Program-made: the position numbers and the translations under genes | Shown: piece by piece, positions 1 through 7,915 of the stretch | How positions within the stretch are numbered: position 1 is the first letter of the stretch | Layout of the letters: the number at the start of each line of letters is the position of its first letter | The notes under the pieces: model-generated | The model's database searches: none | The model's input: only the letters and a program-made list of their open reading frames with translations | What the model was told of the DNA's origin: nothing | NCBI GenBank assembly: GCA_900315545.1 | Contig: OMZM01000003.1 | Coordinates: 1 to 64,000 of the forward strand | DNA from: an uncultured Prevotella sp. | GTDB taxonomy: Bacteria; Bacteroidota; Bacteroidia; Bacteroidales; Bacteroidaceae | DNA: 64,000 nt | Direction of reading: 5' to 3'

Positions 1-115
1 ATATTGATGTTGTGCTGTTGCTTTTTACTGAAAGCTGCTACTAACGACTCATAAATCTACCCTTAATCGTGTATTGGATGATAGTTGCGGATTTTAGGTG
101 TAATAAAATAAGGCT

Positions 116-277
116 ATGGAAAGATATATCAAACCAGAGATAAAGTTCGTAAGAACAGAACAAGAGAATCTTCTGTACACTGCTTCGCTGAAAGTTGACA
201 ACAGCAAGACTATTGACGACGAGAGCGAAATATTGGCTAACGAACAAACGTTTGACAGCGTATGGGACGAAGAATAA
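116..277 (+). CDS. Small hypothetical protein (53 aa), upstream of secreted protein
   Basis: An ATG-initiated ORF reading MERYIKPEIKFVRTEQENLL and ending ...SVWDEE. It has no signal peptide or membrane segment and is rich in acidic residues at its C-terminus. Its last 16 bases overlap the start of the next, secreted-protein gene, so the two are probably translationally coupled. Short proteins beginning M(E/K)(R/K)YI.P are often seen ahead of secreted protein genes in Prevotella; that is a general impression of the family, not a database result. No function can be assigned. It could be a small structural or leader-like protein, or a coupling ORF that sets translation of the gene behind it. Confidence 0.55.
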   Translation: MERYIKPEIKFVRTEQENLLYTASLKVDNSKTIDDESEILANEQTFDSVWDEE

Positions 278-1632
278 CAACGCTGCTGACTATGGCTGCG
301 CTGCTGACTGCATGTGTTTCGGTCAGCGCACAGTCGTTCTCAGGCGGCAGCGGCACGCAGTTTGATCCGTACCTCATAAGCAATGCCGACGACCTTGACG
401 CCCTGAACGAGGCTACAAACAACGAGTTTGAAAACATGACTGAGGGTCGCTACTATCAGCTGACAGCCGACATAACGACTCCATACACGGGCATGATTGG
501 CACGGAGGGTGTCTTTCACGGCAATTTCGACGGCAACGGACACTGCATAACGCTCGATATTGAGCGGTATGAGAGTTACGTCGGACTGTTCGGCACGACT
601 TCGAGGGCTACTATCAGAAACCTTCAGGTGGACGGAAGCGTGTTTGCGCAGCACTATGTGGGCGCCATCGTGGGCAATCCTTCTAACGGTACGCTGATAG
701 AAAACTGCATAAACTATGCTTCGGTTACAGGCTCTACGCGTGTCGGAGGCATAGCTGGAGGCATCGTCTCGGTGTCGCAGGGCGGCAACGTGGGTGCCAC
801 TGTGCGCAACTGCGTGAACTGCGGCACGGTGTCGGGCAAGGATATCGTGGGCGGAGTGATTGGCTACAGCGGTCAGCAGGTGGGCAACAGCCTGTGCCGT
901 CTCGTCAACTACGGACACGTGGATGCTCCTGTGCGCAGCGGAGATGAAAGGCTCGGCGGCGTGATAGGCAATCCGCTGTTCGACGACGTGGTAGTGGCTT
1001 TGCTCAATTTCGGAACAACAAGCAACAGAACGGTTGCCGGATGCATGGGCAATGCTAATCCGGAGTCGCAGTCGTTGCTGTTCTACGACTGTCAGATGAG
1101 TCCTTCCGACTATGTTTTCCCTACTCAGGAAGTGCTGACGCGTGAGATTCTGGGCAACGCACTGGAACAGTATGCCGATGCTGAAGACATGTCGTCGACC
1201 TACTGGCGATATGACGACAACATGCTGCCACGACTGAAGATGGACGGGCTGGAACTGACTGACAGGGCTATACTGTATGCTACGCCTGTCGTTCTCGACG
1301 ACAACGACCAGATAGACAATATATCTCACCACTTCAAGGTGGGCACCGAGAACGGTGTGTCGTGGGCTTCGCAGAACGGACGCGTTGTCTTCAGCAGCGA
1401 CGGCACGGCATCGATTGTGAGCGACGGAGACGACATAATAACGGCAAGGCTCGGCAACTGCGAGCGTCAGATTGCCGTAAGCATCAACAATTCAGCCACA
1501 GCGATAGAGTCAGCCAGCCACGTTGAGAACGTGCAGCAGCACTGCTACACGCTGAGCGGCATGCGCATTGACGGCAAGAAAGCATTGCCAAAGGGCATCT
1601 ACATAGTGAACGGTCGCAAGATTGTGAGATAA
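262..1632 (+). CDS. Secreted GLUG-like repeat protein with C-terminal sorting-like tail
   Basis: A 456-aa exported protein. Residues 1-24 form a signal peptide (basic MGRR, hydrophobic core, cleavage after VSAQ). Residues about 60-260 carry repeated glycine-rich beta-helix-like units such as YVGAIVGN, RVGGIAGG, IVGGVIGYS and LGGVIGNP, the pattern of GLUG-motif surface proteins. The last 27 residues (YTLSGMRIDG ... GIYIVNGRKIVR) match the short tails common on Bacteroidales exported proteins and probably direct sorting or anchoring. No catalytic residues are recognisable. Adhesion or matrix binding is the usual guess for GLUG proteins, but substrate and partner are unknown. It overlaps the upstream small ORF by 16 bases and is followed by a clear terminator. 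Confidence 0.72.
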   Translation: MGRRITTLLTMAALLTACVSVSAQSFSGGSGTQFDPYLISNADDLDALNEATNNEFENMTEGRYYQLTADITTPYTGMIGTEGVFHGNFDGNGHCITLDIERYESYVGLFGTTSRATIRNLQVDGSVFAQHYVGAIVGNPSNGTLIENCINYASVTGSTRVGGIAGGIVSVSQGGNVGATVRNCVNCGTVSGKDIVGGVIGYSGQQVGNSLCRLVNYGHVDAPVRSGDERLGGVIGNPLFDDVVVALLNFGTTSNRTVAGCMGNANPESQSLLFYDCQMSPSDYVFPTQEVLTREILGNALEQYADAEDMSSTYWRYDDNMLPRLKMDGLELTDRAILYATPVVLDDNDQIDNISHHFKVGTENGVSWASQNGRVVFSSDGTASIVSDGDDIITARLGNCERQIAVSINNSATAIESASHVENVQQHCYTLSGMRIDGKKALPKGIYIVNGRKIVR

Positions 1633-1676
1633 GAAACTGATTTCTGCATCATGCACAGTCAGCGACAGTAAGAGAG

Positions 1677-1718
1677 AGAGCCATGCAAGTCTAAATACTG
1701 CATGGCTCTTTCTTTATG
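1677..1718 (+). terminator. Rho-independent terminator
   Basis: An 11-bp inverted repeat AGAGCCATGCA/TGCATGGCTCT with an 11-base loop is followed by TTCTTTATG. It lies 45 bases after the stop of the GLUG-like protein gene. Confidence 0.8.
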
Positions 1719-1749
1719 TCAGCAGCGCGAAACATTGTTTGTACGCAAG

Positions 1750-2208
1750 AAAAAGACTAATCAATTTTTGCTCGTTTACTGTCGCGAGAATGCCCTCGAA
1801 ACCCGTTTCTGAAATCAAAGGGGCAAAATATGCCCAAAATTCGCATATACTTGTAATCGTCTGACAGTCAGGTTATTAACCGTAAATATAAGTCTTTTGT
1901 GCATAAAACGTATATGTTAAAATTGTCAAAGAGCATGTTTGACATTGTCAAACAGTGTGTTTGAGGCGGTCAGACATAGTGTTTGGGGGTGTCTGACATA
2001 CTGTTTCGCATGACGAAAAAGACGAAATAGGGGCGTCAAAGATACTCTTTGACAATTTTAACAGTTAGCAATGGTCTGAAAATTAACAGTATTTTGCACT
2101 TTCAGAGGCTATTCTGATTCTATTTGAACGGTTTTTCCCTGTCAAAATTTTTCATCATTTTTCGTCGCGAAGGAAAATCCTGATGAGTTTGGCACACTTT
2201 TTGCTGTG
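1750..2208 (+). repeat. Phased-palindrome intergenic repeat, copy 1
   Basis: First of five copies of a non-coding family in this window. The left arm starts at TAATCAATTTTTG and contains the hairpin GGGCA-AAATA-TGCCC and the palindrome CTGACAGTCAG. The core is bracketed by GTTAAAATTGTCAAAGA (1916-1932) and its reverse complement (2046-2062). Inside it, 17-bp palindrome units begin at 1926, 1948, 1970, 1992 and 2036, so steps are 22, 22, 22 and 44 bp. The right arm ends with a -24/-12 type element TTGGCACACTTTTTGCT at 2189-2205. No ORF is conserved between copies. The copy fills the gap between the GLUG-like gene and the subtilisin gene and points toward the latter. Confidence 0.9.
2189..2205 (+). 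promoter_or_regulatory. Sigma-54-like -24/-12 element at end of repeat copy 1
   Basis: TTGGCACACTTTTTGCT has GG and GC exactly 10 bases apart, as in the sigma-54 consensus TGGCAC-N5-TTGCW. It is 104 bases upstream of the subtilisin ATG at 2309. The phased palindrome array lies about 140-265 bp further upstream, a distance usual for enhancer sites. An ordinary Bacteroidetes -7 box (TATATTTG, 2288-2295) also sits closer to the gene, so the protease may have two promoters or only the latter. Confidence 0.45.
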
Positions 2209-2308
2209 AGAGCAAAAAGTGTGTTTCCGAGTGCTACGAAAAGGCGAAAAATTGTCGATATTGTTTATATATTGAGATGTTTTTCTTATATTTGCATCAT
2301 AAAAATTG

Positions 2309-4573
2309 ATGTCCATGAGCAGAAGAAACAATAGAAGCAAGGTTTACATATATGTTGCTACGGCTGCAATGCTGCTGTTTTCGCTGACTTCCGGCGCCCA
2401 GCGTGCCGCCTACGGCAAGATGTCGGCGTGGGTAAGGCAGATAGCCGTAGAACAGCAGAATGCACGTCAACGTGCGGGAACGCAGGATGGCAAGCAGAAA
2501 ACGACACTGAACGACAACCGCAGCAGGCTCTGTGCACTGATGAAGATTGACGGTCAGGCGGAGCAGGTGCTTGAGAAACACGGCTGCCGCGCACTTGCCA
2601 AGATAGGCAACGTGTATGTGGCAGACATTCCGCTGAACAGGCTGGCAAGTCTTTCTGCCGACAGCCGCGTGCTGAGGATTGAGGCACGACAGAGCAACAG
2701 GCTGCACATGGACACGACGGCGGCACTGATTGGCGCGACAAACATCTACAGCTCGCTGCACCTGCCACAGGCTTTCACAGGACGGGGCGTCGTAGTGGGC
2801 GTGCAGGACGTGGGCTTCGACCTGACGCATCCTAACTTCTACAGCAGAGACTTGAAGGAGTACAGGATAAAAACGTTCTGGGACATGCTTTCTACCGATA
2901 CCATCGGCAGCAACACATACGTAGGACGGACATACAACGGCAAGGAGGAAATACTGAAATACGGACACTCGCGCGACAATCTGCTTATCTCGCACGGCAC
3001 ACACACGGCAGGAACGGCAGTGGGAAGCGGCTACAACACCGACTTCAGGGGCGTGGCGTGGGAAAGCGACATCTGCCTCGTGAACAATGCCGTAGGCACC
3101 GACCTGGTGCTGATAGACAGTGCCGACGTCTACAAATATACATACGCCACCGACGTGCTGGGATTTAAATACATGTTCGACTATGCCGACCGCATGGGCA
3201 AACCGTGCGTGGTGTCGTTCAGCGAGGGCTCGCATCAGGACCTCAGGGGCGACGACATACTGTTCTACGAGGCTCTGGAAGCGCTGTCGGGACCAGGACA
3301 CGTGATTGTGGCATCGGCTGGCAACGAGGGCACGCAGACGTCGATGGTGCCGAAACCGGCAGGCATGGAGAAGGCTGGCACATACATCATCAGCGAAGGA
3401 AAGAGGGTTGGCGTAACGGCTGAGTCGACCGACGACATGTATATAAACACGCTGCTGCTAAGGGAAACAGGCAAGATTGACACGATAAGGATAAGTACGC
3501 GCGACGTTTTCGCGGCTGAAGACTCCGTATATGCAGACTCAATAACTACCGCCGACGGCAAGTATATAGTGGAAATACACGGTTTCAACTCGTGCTACGA
3601 CAAAGACATGAAGGCTTACGACATAATAGTCAGGGCTCCGAAAAACATAGGCAGAGAGCCGTATGTGTACATGGAATGTGAAGGAATGGATGTTGACGCT
3701 ACTATGTATATCAGTTCGGGATATTTCTACAACTACATGTGCAGCAGGAAAACCGGCAACGCCGTAAACGGACACAACATACACTCGCCCGGCAGTGCAC
3801 CGTCGGTGATATGCGTGGGAGCAACGGCTTACAGGGAAAGATACACCAACTATAAGGGCGAGATGCAGGTGTCGAACGCCGTAAGACCAGGCATGAGGGC
3901 TCACTACTCGTCGATGGGACCGACGCTCGACGGCAGAATAAAACCAGACGTAGTGGCTCCGGGAACGAACATCATATCGTCGTACAGCAGCTACTATATT
4001 GAGGCTAACCCAGAGGCAGAAGACCTTAATGCCGACGTGAGCCGATTCGGATTTAACGGAAGGATGTACTCGTGGAACGCAAACACAGGTACGTCGATGG
4101 CGACACCTATCGTTGCCGGAACGATAGCACTGTGGCTGCAAGCACGACCAGACATGACGGGCGAAGACGTGATGGACGTGCTGCGACACACCTGCGACCA
4201 GCCAGACCCGCATCTGGACTACCCGAACAACGAATATGGCTACGGTGCCATAAACGCATACACCGGACTGCTGTATGTTTTGGGACTGGACACAACGCTG
4301 GGACTGGACAAAATGTCGACTGAACAGCCACAAAAGGCACGATTTGCACTAAACGGCAAGAAACTGGAGATTGTCTTCGACAACGAAAACGGTATGGACA
4401 GCAACGCAGGAACGCTGACGATATACAGTCTGGACGGAAAGAAAATGATTTCTACAAACATTGATGCCAACCACAATGAAGTGGACATGAGCATGCTGAA
4501 GAGCGGTGTCTACGCCGTGCAACTGCAAACAGGCGACACCAAAACGACAGGCTCAACACTCATTAGACTGTAA
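2309..4573 (+). CDS. Secreted subtilisin-like serine protease (S8) with type IX sorting tail
   Basis: About 754 aa. The ATG at 2309 is preferred over the TTG at 2306; ATG 2315 is also possible. A signal peptide (MSMSRRNNRS..., hydrophobic core, SGAQ) is followed by a pro-region. The S8 catalytic triad is visible: Asp in VGVQDVGFDLTHPNF (about residue 167), His in SHGTHTAGT (about 229) and Ser in NTGTSMATPIVAG (about 596). A long insert between His and Ser probably forms a beta-rich accessory domain. The last 70 residues (LTIYSLDGKKM ... GVYAVQLQTGD ... LIRL) match the type A sorting domain of the type IX secretion system. The protein is therefore probably exported to the surface and degrades extracellular protein. 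Repeat copy 1 occupies its upstream region. Confidence 0.9.
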   Translation: MSMSRRNNRSKVYIYVATAAMLLFSLTSGAQRAAYGKMSAWVRQIAVEQQNARQRAGTQDGKQKTTLNDNRSRLCALMKIDGQAEQVLEKHGCRALAKIGNVYVADIPLNRLASLSADSRVLRIEARQSNRLHMDTTAALIGATNIYSSLHLPQAFTGRGVVVGVQDVGFDLTHPNFYSRDLKEYRIKTFWDMLSTDTIGSNTYVGRTYNGKEEILKYGHSRDNLLISHGTHTAGTAVGSGYNTDFRGVAWESDICLVNNAVGTDLVLIDSADVYKYTYATDVLGFKYMFDYADRMGKPCVVSFSEGSHQDLRGDDILFYEALEALSGPGHVIVASAGNEGTQTSMVPKPAGMEKAGTYIISEGKRVGVTAESTDDMYINTLLLRETGKIDTIRISTRDVFAAEDSVYADSITTADGKYIVEIHGFNSCYDKDMKAYDIIVRAPKNIGREPYVYMECEGMDVDATMYISSGYFYNYMCSRKTGNAVNGHNIHSPGSAPSVICVGATAYRERYTNYKGEMQVSNAVRPGMRAHYSSMGPTLDGRIKPDVVAPGTNIISSYSSYYIEANPEAEDLNADVSRFGFNGRMYSWNANTGTSMATPIVAGTIALWLQARPDMTGEDVMDVLRHTCDQPDPHLDYPNNEYGYGAINAYTGLLYVLGLDTTLGLDKMSTEQPQKARFALNGKKLEIVFDNENGMDSNAGTLTIYSLDGKKMISTNIDANHNEVDMSMLKSGVYAVQLQTGDTKTTGSTLIRL

Positions 4574-4588
4574 AATCAAACGCAACAA

Positions 4589-4747
4589 TGCGCTTTCTGC
4601 GGGCAGAAACATACCAGTTCTGCGCTCACACGACAATAAAAGAAATTGAATTGATGCGACTTCGGTGGACATAAAACTAAAATACTGATGCCCGAAAAAC
4701 TATAAAAGATAACTGAAAGTCGCGCCTTCTGCTGGCAGAAACATGCT
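4589..4747. repeat. Two short related hairpin sequences
   Basis: GCGCTTTCTGCGGGCAGAAACAT (split here as GCGCTTTCTGCGG and GCAGAAACAT, 4590-4612) recurs imperfectly as GCGCCTTCTGCTG plus GCAGAAACAT at about 4724-4745. Each contains a TTCTGC/GCAGAA hairpin and is followed by a similar ACAATAAA stretch. They lie in the convergent gap between the subtilisin gene and the TPR gene. Function unknown; they may be remnants of a small repeated element. Confidence 0.4.
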
Positions 4748-4762
4748 GATACAACAATAAAC

Positions 4763-4800
4763 AAACGAGGCTTGCCACTGCGACAAGCCTCGTTTATTTG
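4763..4800. terminator. Bidirectional terminator
   Basis: A 12-bp perfect stem AAACGAGGCTTG/CAAGCCTCGTTT with a 9-base loop has T-rich sequence on both sides (TATTTG one way, GTTTATTG the other). It separates the convergent subtilisin and TPR genes and can serve both. Confidence 0.85.
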
Positions 4801-4841
4801 TTTGCTAAATACTAATTTAAATATGTAATTCCTATATCACA

Positions 4842-6266
4842 TTATTCCGTTGCTTCCGTTGTTTCCTCCTGTGCCTCGTAAGCCTGCTTTGCAACTGGGT
4901 CGTTTGGATCGAGTTCGTAGAGCTTGTTGAGATAAACCTTAGCCTTCTCGAAATCGTCTCTGCCTGCCCAGAATGTATAGCCTGCTATCTTGTAAGCACG
5001 CTTCAGATAAGCTGTCTCGCTTTCATCGCGGTCGGCTTTGTTTTCAAGCAAGCTTATCACCTTGTCGTAGTTCTCGACAGCAATGTCGTCGTATTCTGCC
5101 GTGTAGGCATTGTTTCCCTTCTGCAGGTATGCCCATGCAGCAATCTGAGGATACTTATTTGCTACGTCATCGAAGACGCTCATGGCTTTCTTGAAGTTAG
5201 TTTCCTTGTCAATGCCGTCCTTAACCATTTCCATGTATATGGCAGCCAGCGAGTTGTAGTCTGACGGTTTAGCCTCGTTATTGAGGTTGAGGTACTTCTG
5301 CATGAGGTCGAGACTCTTGCTCATATCGTCCTTACCCTTGTAAGAATCAGACATATAGCGATATGCTTCAACCTTCTCAGCATCTTCCTTCAGTGCTGTT
5401 TCAAACTGCTTGATAGCCTCGTCATACTGCGCGTTGCCATTCAGCGCACGACCATAGTTGATATAGTCGGTAGCATTTTTCTTGCCATCGTCGTTGAACA
5501 CCATCTGCGCATACTTGAGTGCATCTGCATTTTCGCCCAAGTCGATAGCATTGATGACTGCAAGACGTGTCAGCGCGAGGCTGTTAGGATGGATGTTGAC
5601 ACCCTGCTTTGCAACGTCGAGAGAGAGTTTCTTGTTACCTAAGATGTTGGCTGTGAAGACATACTCAACAAACTTTTCTTCGTCGATAGACTCCTTCTTT
5701 GCCTTCTGGAAGAACTCAAGCGCCTTGTCGTAGTTCTTTGTGAGATAGTTAGAGTGTCCAAGTTCAGCCTCAACTGGGAAGTTAGGCATTATTCGGCGCA
5801 AATCGTTCAGCACGCGCTCAGACTCCTGTGGGTTTACCTTACGGAAGACATTGGCATAGCGGAGATAGCCCTCTGCATTCTGCGGCTCGGCTGAAATAGC
5901 ACGGTCGTACCAGTTGGCAGCAGCGCCACCATCGTCTTTCAGTGCCTCAACGTCGCCTTTCAGAATGAAAGCATTGCCATAGTTAGGGTTCTTTTTCAGT
6001 GCTAAATCAGCACATTCAACAGCCTTGTCGAACAGTTTTTCGCTGAGATAAGTGTTTCCGAGAGCAACGAGAGCCTCAGGATTCTTCTTGAAAGTCTTGA
6101 TGTACTCTTTTGCGCCCTTTACTGCTTCAACACTGGCGTAGTCAGACTTGATAGCCGACACAACAGGCACAAGCATTGTCTTGTAGTCTACATCCTGTGC
6201 CATAGCTGGCGATGACAATCCAATCATCATCGCACCCGCAATCAGATATTTATTAAAGTTCTTCAT
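4842..6266 (-). CDS. Periplasmic tetratricopeptide-repeat protein
   Basis: 474 aa. A signal peptide (KYLIAGAMMIGLSSPAMAQ) is followed by roughly ten TPR helices-turn-helices, visible as runs such as ALVALGNTYLSEKLFDKAVE, GNAFILKGDVEAL, YINYGRALNGNAQYDEAIKQF and AWAYLQKGNNAYTAEYDDIA. No catalytic domain is present. It is the last gene of the TonB/ExbB/ExbD operon, 20 bases after the small TonB-domain gene. TPR proteins of this kind commonly act as scaffolds, so it may link the TonB machinery to periplasmic or outer-membrane partners. That role is inferred from position. Its signal-peptide region is nearly the same as that of the gene just upstream (see findings). Confidence 0.85.
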   Translation of the reverse strand: MKNFNKYLIAGAMMIGLSSPAMAQDVDYKTMLVPVVSAIKSDYASVEAVKGAKEYIKTFKKNPEALVALGNTYLSEKLFDKAVECADLALKKNPNYGNAFILKGDVEALKDDGGAAANWYDRAISAEPQNAEGYLRYANVFRKVNPQESERVLNDLRRIMPNFPVEAELGHSNYLTKNYDKALEFFQKAKKESIDEEKFVEYVFTANILGNKKLSLDVAKQGVNIHPNSLALTRLAVINAIDLGENADALKYAQMVFNDDGKKNATDYINYGRALNGNAQYDEAIKQFETALKEDAEKVEAYRYMSDSYKGKDDMSKSLDLMQKYLNLNNEAKPSDYNSLAAIYMEMVKDGIDKETNFKKAMSVFDDVANKYPQIAAWAYLQKGNNAYTAEYDDIAVENYDKVISLLENKADRDESETAYLKRAYKIAGYTFWAGRDDFEKAKVYLNKLYELDPNDPVAKQAYEAQEETTEATE

Positions 6267-6286
6267 ATTCTATATTTGTTTTATAG

Positions 6287-6700
6287 TTATTTCTGCAATT
6301 TAAAACTTAATGGTAAAACATATTTTACCCGCACTGGCTTACCGGACATGGTTCCTGGATTCCAATTCGGCATCGCCTTTACTAAGCGGACTACCTCTTC
6401 CGTGAGAGAAGAGTGAGGGCTCTTCAGAGCCTTGATATTTGAGACAGAACCGTCTTTCTCAATAACGAAACTAACAATAACCTTGCCTTCGATGTTGTTT
6501 TTTACGGCTTCTTTAGGATAACGCATGTTCTGAGCAAGCCACAAATTGATATCGCCTTTGAATGTAGGCTGCATCTCTGGATTCCCGAAAACCTTTTTAG
6601 ACTCAATGTTTGTTATGCTGTCTACATCCTGCGCCATAGCAGGCGATGACATTACTATCATCATCAGTCCAGCAAGAATATATTTGCAAATGTTCCTCAT
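6287..6700 (-). CDS. Stand-alone periplasmic TonB C-terminal domain protein
   Basis: 137 aa: a cleavable signal peptide (residues 1-23, ending SSPAMAQ) joined directly to a TonB C-terminal domain (IEGKVIVSFVIEKDGSVS ... PVRVKYVLPLSFKLQ). It lacks the N-terminal membrane anchor and the charged spacer of a working TonB, so it cannot couple to ExbB/ExbD in the usual way and should be free in the periplasm. The TonB part closely resembles the full-length TonB encoded at 7916-8749, while the signal peptide resembles that of the TPR protein downstream. It has its own -7 box (TACTTTTG, 6742-6749 on the minus strand). It might bind TonB boxes of receptors or modulate TonB; this is inference. Confidence 0.82.
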   Translation of the reverse strand: MRNICKYILAGLMMIVMSSPAMAQDVDSITNIESKKVFGNPEMQPTFKGDINLWLAQNMRYPKEAVKNNIEGKVIVSFVIEKDGSVSNIKALKSPHSSLTEEVVRLVKAMPNWNPGTMSGKPVRVKYVLPLSFKLQK

Positions 6701-6741
6701 TGGCTATTTCGTTATTTATACATTCAGTACTGTTTGCAGTG

Positions 6742-6749
6742 CAAAAGTA
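6742..6749 (-). promoter_or_regulatory. Bacteroidetes -7 box ahead of the short TonB-domain gene
   Basis: TACTTTTG followed by C on the minus strand, 42 bases before the ATG. The -33 element is weak. It suggests that the last two operon genes can be transcribed separately. Confidence 0.5.
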
Positions 6750-6808
6750 AAAAATTATATCTTTCTATCGTATTTTATTTATATATTATTGTACACACGC
6801 GTGTAAAC

Positions 6809-7768
6809 TTATTGTTTTTTAACATTAACCGTACGTATATTTATCTCTCCACGATACGGCAGCAGTCCTGACTTGAATATTATCATCTGCCCCTTTGGAC
6901 CTGCTATGAAGTTGGCAAAACTCCATGGCAATGCGCGCTGGGGGTCTATGGCAATGGCATAGAGCGTGCGGACAAATGGGTAGCGACCATCGAGCAGATA
7001 GCCCTGATAGGGTTTCCAACTGTTCTGTGGCGTGGCTTTATCTAGTTTTGTCACCTTCATGACATGAATGTTCTTCTTGAATGTGGTGTTGGTGGTGTCG
7101 CGACGGTCGTTCAACCAGTTGGAACCAATAACACCAATGGCATTTGGCGTCTTGTCGACATATTCTATGACATCCTTGCTCGTCTTTGCTGCAACGATAT
7201 TAGGACTGTCTATCGGCTTTCCACCCAATATGGAGTCAACGACATAGTGCAGCGTTGCAGACCGCTTGTTGTCGAACACCACATCTATCATTCCACGCTT
7301 AGAACCTGGATATATCTCGCTCCAGTCTCGCGCAGAACCACTCAATATGCGCTTGACATCGCTGACGGTTATACATGTATCGGTGTTATTCTTGTTTACG
7401 ATTAGTGCAAGTCCGTCGTAACCTATCGGCATAACAACCGGTATCTGCTTCTTCGTGCGGAAGTAAGCCATCTCTGGCTCAGTCAAACCACGCGACGTTA
7501 TGAGCAGACAGGTTTTCAAGTCTTTAATCTTGTTCAGTCCTTCTATCTCGTCGGTATAGTTAGCCTGTAGATGCGCCTGAGGGTATTGAAACTCAAACTG
7601 TTCGCGCAGTTCTTCTACTATTGGACTGAAACTCTCATCGGCATAAAATGCTATCGTACCCGATGTCTTGGTGTCCGTCCTGCCGCCACGATTCTTCTTA
7701 ACACAAGATGTGAACGAAAAGCATACTACCAATAACGACAAGACTGTATAAGAAAATGTTTTTTTCAT
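6809..7768 (-). CDS. PstS-like periplasmic substrate-binding lipoprotein
   Basis: About 319 aa when started at the Met of MKKTFSYTVLSLLVVCFSFTSC; the upstream start at 7792 would spoil the signal peptide. The lipobox FTSC gives a lipidated Cys at residue 22. The fold is that of a type 2 periplasmic binding protein: GTIAFYADESFSPIVEELRE at the start, VMPIGYDGLALIVNKNN, a YPFVRTLYAI motif and ANFIAGPKGQMII near the end are typical of PstS/phosphate-binding family members. It lies inside the TonB operon rather than with pstCAB genes. In Bacteroidales this arrangement recurs, so a role with TonB-dependent uptake or sensing is plausible, but the ligand is unknown. Confidence 0.82.
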   Translation of the reverse strand: MKKTFSYTVLSLLVVCFSFTSCVKKNRGGRTDTKTSGTIAFYADESFSPIVEELREQFEFQYPQAHLQANYTDEIEGLNKIKDLKTCLLITSRGLTEPEMAYFRTKKQIPVVMPIGYDGLALIVNKNNTDTCITVSDVKRILSGSARDWSEIYPGSKRGMIDVVFDNKRSATLHYVVDSILGGKPIDSPNIVAAKTSKDVIEYVDKTPNAIGVIGSNWLNDRRDTTNTTFKKNIHVMKVTKLDKATPQNSWKPYQGYLLDGRYPFVRTLYAIAIDPQRALPWSFANFIAGPKGQMIIFKSGLLPYRGEINIRTVNVKKQ

Positions 7769-7829
7769 TCTGTCAGCTTTAAATGAAAGCATCTAATAAA
7801 ATAGGGAATATAACCATTATTTATTATTT

Positions 7830-7893
7830 AAGGTGCGTTCTATAAATCTGTGTAACAACATAGAGTCATTAACATATCTATAGAACCCACCTT
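7830..7893 (-). promoter_or_regulatory. Long inverted repeat between tonB and the PstS-like gene
   Basis: AAGGTGCGTTCTATA (7830-7844) and TATAGAACCCACCTT (7879-7893) match in 14 of 15 positions with a 34-base loop. It has no T-run, so it is not a standard terminator. In the operon mRNA it would fold in the 147-base tonB-pstS gap and could mark a processing or partial-attenuation point that sets the ratio of upstream to downstream products. Confidence 0.45.
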
Positions 7894-7915
7894 ATCTATA
7901 AGAGTTTATCGTAGC

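Noticed and set aside
1926-2052. The palindrome array as a CRISPR array
   Set aside because: Units are only 17 bp with constant 5-base gaps, they are nearly the same in all five copies, and no cas genes are present. Spacers of a real array would be unique and about 30 bp or more.
2297-3301. Antisense ORF opposite the subtilisin gene (334 aa), and the similar one at 340-1332
   Set aside because: They overlap well-supported genes with signal peptides and catalytic or repeat motifs. They have no start signals or domains of their own.
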